Below, piece after piece: positions 42,167-44,589 of a DNA stretch of 44,589 bases. Origin of the DNA: JBDTNQ01 sp039933635 (GTDB lineage: Bacteria; Acidobacteriota; Vicinamibacteria; Vicinamibacterales; SCN-69-37); the NCBI GenBank assembly GCA_039933635.1, contig JBDTNQ010000021.1, forward strand, positions 1 to 44,589, read 5' to 3'. Numbering within the stretch: the stretch's first letter is position 1; the number at the start of each line of letters is the position of its first letter. The notes beneath the pieces are model-generated. The model saw only the letters and a program-made list of their open reading frames with translations, made no database searches and had not been told where the DNA came from. Position numbers and translations under genes: made by a program.

Positions 42167-42187
42167 ATTGACATGGATCGTATCAAT
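42167..42187. promoter_or_regulatory. HAIR-like HspR operator
   Basis: ATTGACA-N7-TATCAAT is an imperfect inverted repeat with 7-base arms and a 7-base spacer. This is the geometry of the HspR-binding HAIR element (CTTGAGT-N7-ACTCAAG), and the inner TTGA-N11-TCAA positions are identical to it. It overlaps the -35 box of the promoter for hspR-dnaJ-clpB, so bound HspR would block transcription. A TTGATA in the opposite direction could also serve the divergent terC gene. Outer arm bases differ from the actinobacterial consensus. Confidence 0.6.
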
Positions 42188-42196
42188 ACCTAGACT
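42168..42196 (+). promoter_or_regulatory. Sigma-70-type promoter of hspR-dnaJ-clpB
   Basis: TTGACA (42168-42173) is a perfect -35, followed after exactly 17 bases by TAGACT (42191-42196), a -10 with four of six matches. The expected transcription start near 42203 is only about 5 bases before the hspR ATG, and no Shine-Dalgarno sequence lies between, so the hspR mRNA is probably leaderless or nearly so. The -35 lies inside the HAIR-like element. Confidence 0.65.
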
Positions 42197-42207
42197 CGAA
42201 TAGACGC

Positions 42208-42573
42208 ATGGCGAAGACCCGCGAGATGTATTTGATCAGCACGGCGGCCGAGATGCTGGACATGCACCCACAGACGCTCCGGAAGTACGAGCGGCTTGGG
42301 CTGGTGCGACCGCTGCGGTCGCTGGGCAGCATGCGCGTGTACACGGTCGAGGAGCTCGACCGGTTGCGCCTCATCAAGGTCCTGGTCGACGAATGCGGGG
42401 TCAATCTGGCGGGTGTCCAGCGGCTGCTGTCCGTGGCGGATATCGCGCGGCGACTGCGCCCCATGCTCGACGAAGTAAGCCACGCGTCGAATGCGCGCGA
42501 CGTACGGCGCCGGCTCGAGACCGAAATCGACGCGCTCTTCGATCTGCTCGGCCTGCGTCCGGGCCACAAATAG
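42208..42573 (+). CDS. hspR: Heat-shock repressor HspR (MerR family)
   Basis: A 121-residue MerR-type regulator. YLISTAAEMLDMHPQTLRKY forms the winged helix-turn-helix, followed by ERLGLVRPLRSLGSMRVYT and a dimerisation helix. HPQTLR-YE-LGLV is characteristic of HspR. It should repress its own operon, which also encodes a DnaJ co-chaperone and ClpB, and be relieved on heat shock, in actinobacteria through DnaK. No dnaK lies in the operon, unlike the actinobacterial dnaK-grpE-dnaJ-hspR order. The dnaJ gene begins 9 bases after the stop. Confidence 0.93.
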   Translation: MAKTREMYLISTAAEMLDMHPQTLRKYERLGLVRPLRSLGSMRVYTVEELDRLRLIKVLVDECGVNLAGVQRLLSVADIARRLRPMLDEVSHASNARDVRRRLETEIDALFDLLGLRPGHK

Positions 42574-42582
42574 ACGGGTGCC

Positions 42583-43578
42583 ATGGAGTTCAAGGACTAC
42601 TACACGACGCTCGGCGTCTCGAAAACGGCCTCCGATGCGGACATCAAGAAGGCCTACCGGAAGCTCGCCCGGCAGTTTCATCCGGACCTGAATCCGAGCG
42701 ACAAGAAGGCCGAGGCCCGGTTCAAGGAAATCAACGAAGCCAACGAAGTCCTCGGTGATCCGGAGAAGAGGCGTAAGTACGACGAACTGGGCGCCAACTG
42801 GCGGCAATACGAGCAGACCGGTCCAGCGGGTGCGGGGGGCGGCGCCCCCCCTGGATGGGCAGGCGGACCGTTCGGCGGCGGCGCGGGTGGCGGCGGACAG
42901 TACCGCACGATGACGCCCGAAGAAATGCAGGACGCCATGGGCGGCGACGGGTCGTTCTCGGACTTCTTTCAGCAGTTCTTTGGCGGCGGGGGTGGCTTCT
43001 CCGCCGGCACCGGGGCCCGCGCAGGCCGGCAGGCGCGCCCGACCCGGGGCCAGGATTTCGAGCAGGAAGTCGATCTCACGCTCGAGGAAGCGTTCACCGG
43101 GACCACTCGGCGACTGGTCTCATCGCGGGACGGTCAGGAACGATCGGTCGAGGTCCGCATTCCGGCGGGCGTGAAGGACGGCGCGCGCGTACGCGCCGCC
43201 GGCGAAGGCGGATCGGCGGGGCACGGCGGTCGCGCGGGCGATCTCTACTTGAAGGTCCACCTTCTGCCCCACGCGGTCTTCGAGCGACGCGGCCAGGACT
43301 TGTACTTGAAGGTCGACGTCCCGGTCACCACGACCGTCCTCGGGGGGGAAGCCAGCGTGCCGACGTTGTCTGGTACGTCGCTGCGGCTGAAGGTTCCCGA
43401 GCTCACGGCGAACGGGCGTACGTTCCGCTTGCGGGGACACGGCATGCCCTCGGTTGGCAAGCCCGCCGAACGAGGCGATCTCTACGCCAGCGTCAACGTC
43501 CAGGTCCCGAACGCTCTGTCTGACGAAGCACGGAAGCACTACGAAGCCTTGAAAGGGCTGGAGGATCGCCAGGGCTGA
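42583..43578 (+). CDS. DnaJ-type co-chaperone lacking zinc finger (CbpA-like)
   Basis: A 331-residue class II J-domain protein. The J domain (about 5-70) has the HPD motif at residues 33-35 (QFHPDLNPSD). A Gly-rich linker from about 80 to 150 follows. The C-terminal substrate domains begin FEQEVDLTLEEAFTGT and end with the DnaJ-C strands DLYASVNVQVP. No CxxCxGxG zinc-finger repeats are present, so it is a CbpA/DNAJB-like rather than a classical DnaJ. It stimulates DnaK and passes aggregates to ClpB, encoded next. Confidence 0.93.
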   Translation: MEFKDYYTTLGVSKTASDADIKKAYRKLARQFHPDLNPSDKKAEARFKEINEANEVLGDPEKRRKYDELGANWRQYEQTGPAGAGGGAPPGWAGGPFGGGAGGGGQYRTMTPEEMQDAMGGDGSFSDFFQQFFGGGGGFSAGTGARAGRQARPTRGQDFEQEVDLTLEEAFTGTTRRLVSSRDGQERSVEVRIPAGVKDGARVRAAGEGGSAGHGGRAGDLYLKVHLLPHAVFERRGQDLYLKVDVPVTTTVLGGEASVPTLSGTSLRLKVPELTANGRTFRLRGHGMPSVGKPAERGDLYASVNVQVPNALSDEARKHYEALKGLEDRQG

Positions 43579-43595
43579 CGCCAGGCGAGCGACCT

Positions 43596-44589
43596 ATGAA
43601 CTTGAACAAGTACACCGAGAAGGCCCAGGAATCGGTTCTGGCGGCCCAGCAGTTGGCGGAACGCGCCGGTCATGCCGAGATGACGCCGGAGCACCTCCTC
43701 GTCGCGCTGCTCGAACAGAAGGACGGCATCGTCCCGGCCGTGCTCGGCAAGATGAGCATCGACGTCGCGTCCGTGCTGGGCGCTGCCCAGACGTTGCTCG
43801 CGCGGTTGCCCCGCGCTCAAGGCGGCTCGGCGCCCGCTCCTTCGGCGCGTCTCCGCGCCGTGACCTCGTCCGCCGAGCGGTTGGCCGAGAGCATGAAGGA
43901 CGAGTTCACGAGCACGGAACACCTCCTGCTCGCCATTGCGTCGGAGACCGGCCGCTCCCCTGCTGCCGAACTGCTGAAGCAACGCCGCATCACGTCCGAC
44001 AGCATCTTGCAGGCGCTCACGGCCGTCCGCGGCTCACAGCGCGTGACCGATCAGAATCCGGAGGGCAAATACCAGGCGCTCGAACGATACGGCCGCGATC
44101 TCACCGAGGTCGCACGCAAGGGCAAGCTCGATCCGGTGATTGGCCGCGACGAGGAAATCCGCCGCGTCATTCAGGTGCTGGCACGACGTACCAAGAACAA
44201 CCCGGTGCTGATCGGCGAGCCCGGCGTCGGCAAGACGGCCATCGTCGAAGGCCTCGCACAGCGCATCGTGCGCGGGGACGTGCCGGAAGGCTTGCGTGAC
44301 AAGAAGGTCGTGGCGCTCGACATGGGCGCACTCATCGCCGGGGCGAAGTACCGGGGCGAATTCGAAGAACGGCTGAAAGCCGTCCTCAAGGAAGTTGCCG
44401 ACGCCCAGGGTCAGGTGGTGCTCTTCATCGACGAGCTCCACACGGTCGTCGGCGCGGGCGCCGCCGAAGGCTCGATGGACGCCTCGAATCTGCTGAAGCC
44501 GATGCTTGCACGCGGCGAGCTGCACACCATCGGTGCGACGACACTGGATGAATACCGCAAGTACATCGAGAAGGACGCCGCGCTCGAAC
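43596..44589 (+). CDS. clpB: Disaggregase ClpB, 5' part
   Basis: The first 331 residues of ClpB; the gene runs off the end of the window. The N-terminal double Clp repeat starts MNLNKYTEKAQESVLAAQQL and spans about residues 1-145. The first AAA+ domain has Walker A GEPGVGKT at 207-214, the pore loop AGAKYRGEFEER and Walker B VVLFIDELHT. ATG 43596 lies 17 bases after the dnaJ-like stop. The hexamer threads aggregated proteins through its pore with DnaK/DnaJ. Regulation by HspR from the shared promoter is likely. Confidence 0.96.
   Translation, partial: MNLNKYTEKAQESVLAAQQLAERAGHAEMTPEHLLVALLEQKDGIVPAVLGKMSIDVASVLGAAQTLLARLPRAQGGSAPAPSARLRAVTSSAERLAESMKDEFTSTEHLLLAIASETGRSPAAELLKQRRITSDSILQALTAVRGSQRVTDQNPEGKYQALERYGRDLTEVARKGKLDPVIGRDEEIRRVIQVLARRTKNNPVLIGEPGVGKTAIVEGLAQRIVRGDVPEGLRDKKVVALDMGALIAGAKYRGEFEERLKAVLKEVADAQGQVVLFIDELHTVVGAGAAEGSMDASNLLKPMLARGELHTIGATTLDEYRKYIEKDAALE

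Overview
The window looks like a chromosomal piece of a GC-rich, Gram-negative soil-type bacterium, most likely an acidobacterium (Vicinamibacteria-like). This is inferred from gene content and codon bias, not from a marker gene: a very large PilX-type minor pilin, Wza/Wzc/beta-barrel envelope export, an HspR-DnaJ-ClpB heat-shock operon, many GTG starts and many 4-base gene overlaps. About 39 protein genes and one tRNA are recognisable. No rRNA, CRISPR array, insertion sequence or phage gene was seen.

Layout. 7-851 (minus): tRNA-Pro(CGG) and the nucleotidase gene surE. 1029-5750 (minus): four overlapping minor-pilin genes (FimT/GspH, PilV, PilW, PilX types). 5970-9683 (plus): a compact RiPP operon with a short SD-led ORF, a PqqD-like leader-binding protein, an asparagine-synthetase-like cyclase, a 58-residue precursor candidate, an HPr-kinase-like protein and a B2 transglutaminase-fold peptidase. 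This is the lasso-peptide gene set, but the precursor has no acidic residue at the expected ring position. 9676-10627 (minus): a PilZ protein and a small exported membrane protein with a structured leader.

10988-38897 (minus): a 28-kb polysaccharide locus. In transcription order it holds a small secreted CnaB-like protein, an outer-membrane barrel, Wza, the Wzc tyrosine kinase, a Wzm/Wzt ABC exporter, a long run of glycosyltransferases (ten in all), two polymerase/ligase-like membrane proteins, a NodU-type carbamoyltransferase, a nucleotide-sugar epimerase, a phosphoglycosyltransferase, a geranylgeranyl-reductase-family flavoprotein, a nucleotidyltransferase and a HAD protein. Nine junctions are 4-base stop/start overlaps, so most of it is probably one translationally coupled operon. 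39026-41061 (minus): a lipoprotein with acidic repeats, coupled to a bEBP-like regulator whose ATPase motifs are degenerate. These may control the polysaccharide locus.

41370-44589: a TerC-family membrane protein (minus), divergent from the hspR-dnaJ-clpB operon (plus). That operon has a good sigma-70-type promoter whose -35 lies inside a HAIR-like inverted repeat. clpB runs off the end of the window.

How the parts fit: minor pilins, PilZ and the polysaccharide locus all point to a surface-attached, matrix-forming life. The RiPP operon sits directly beside that locus. The polysaccharide operon also carries the nucleotidyltransferase family known from some kinase-containing lasso clusters, so the two regions may be functionally linked; that link is inference.
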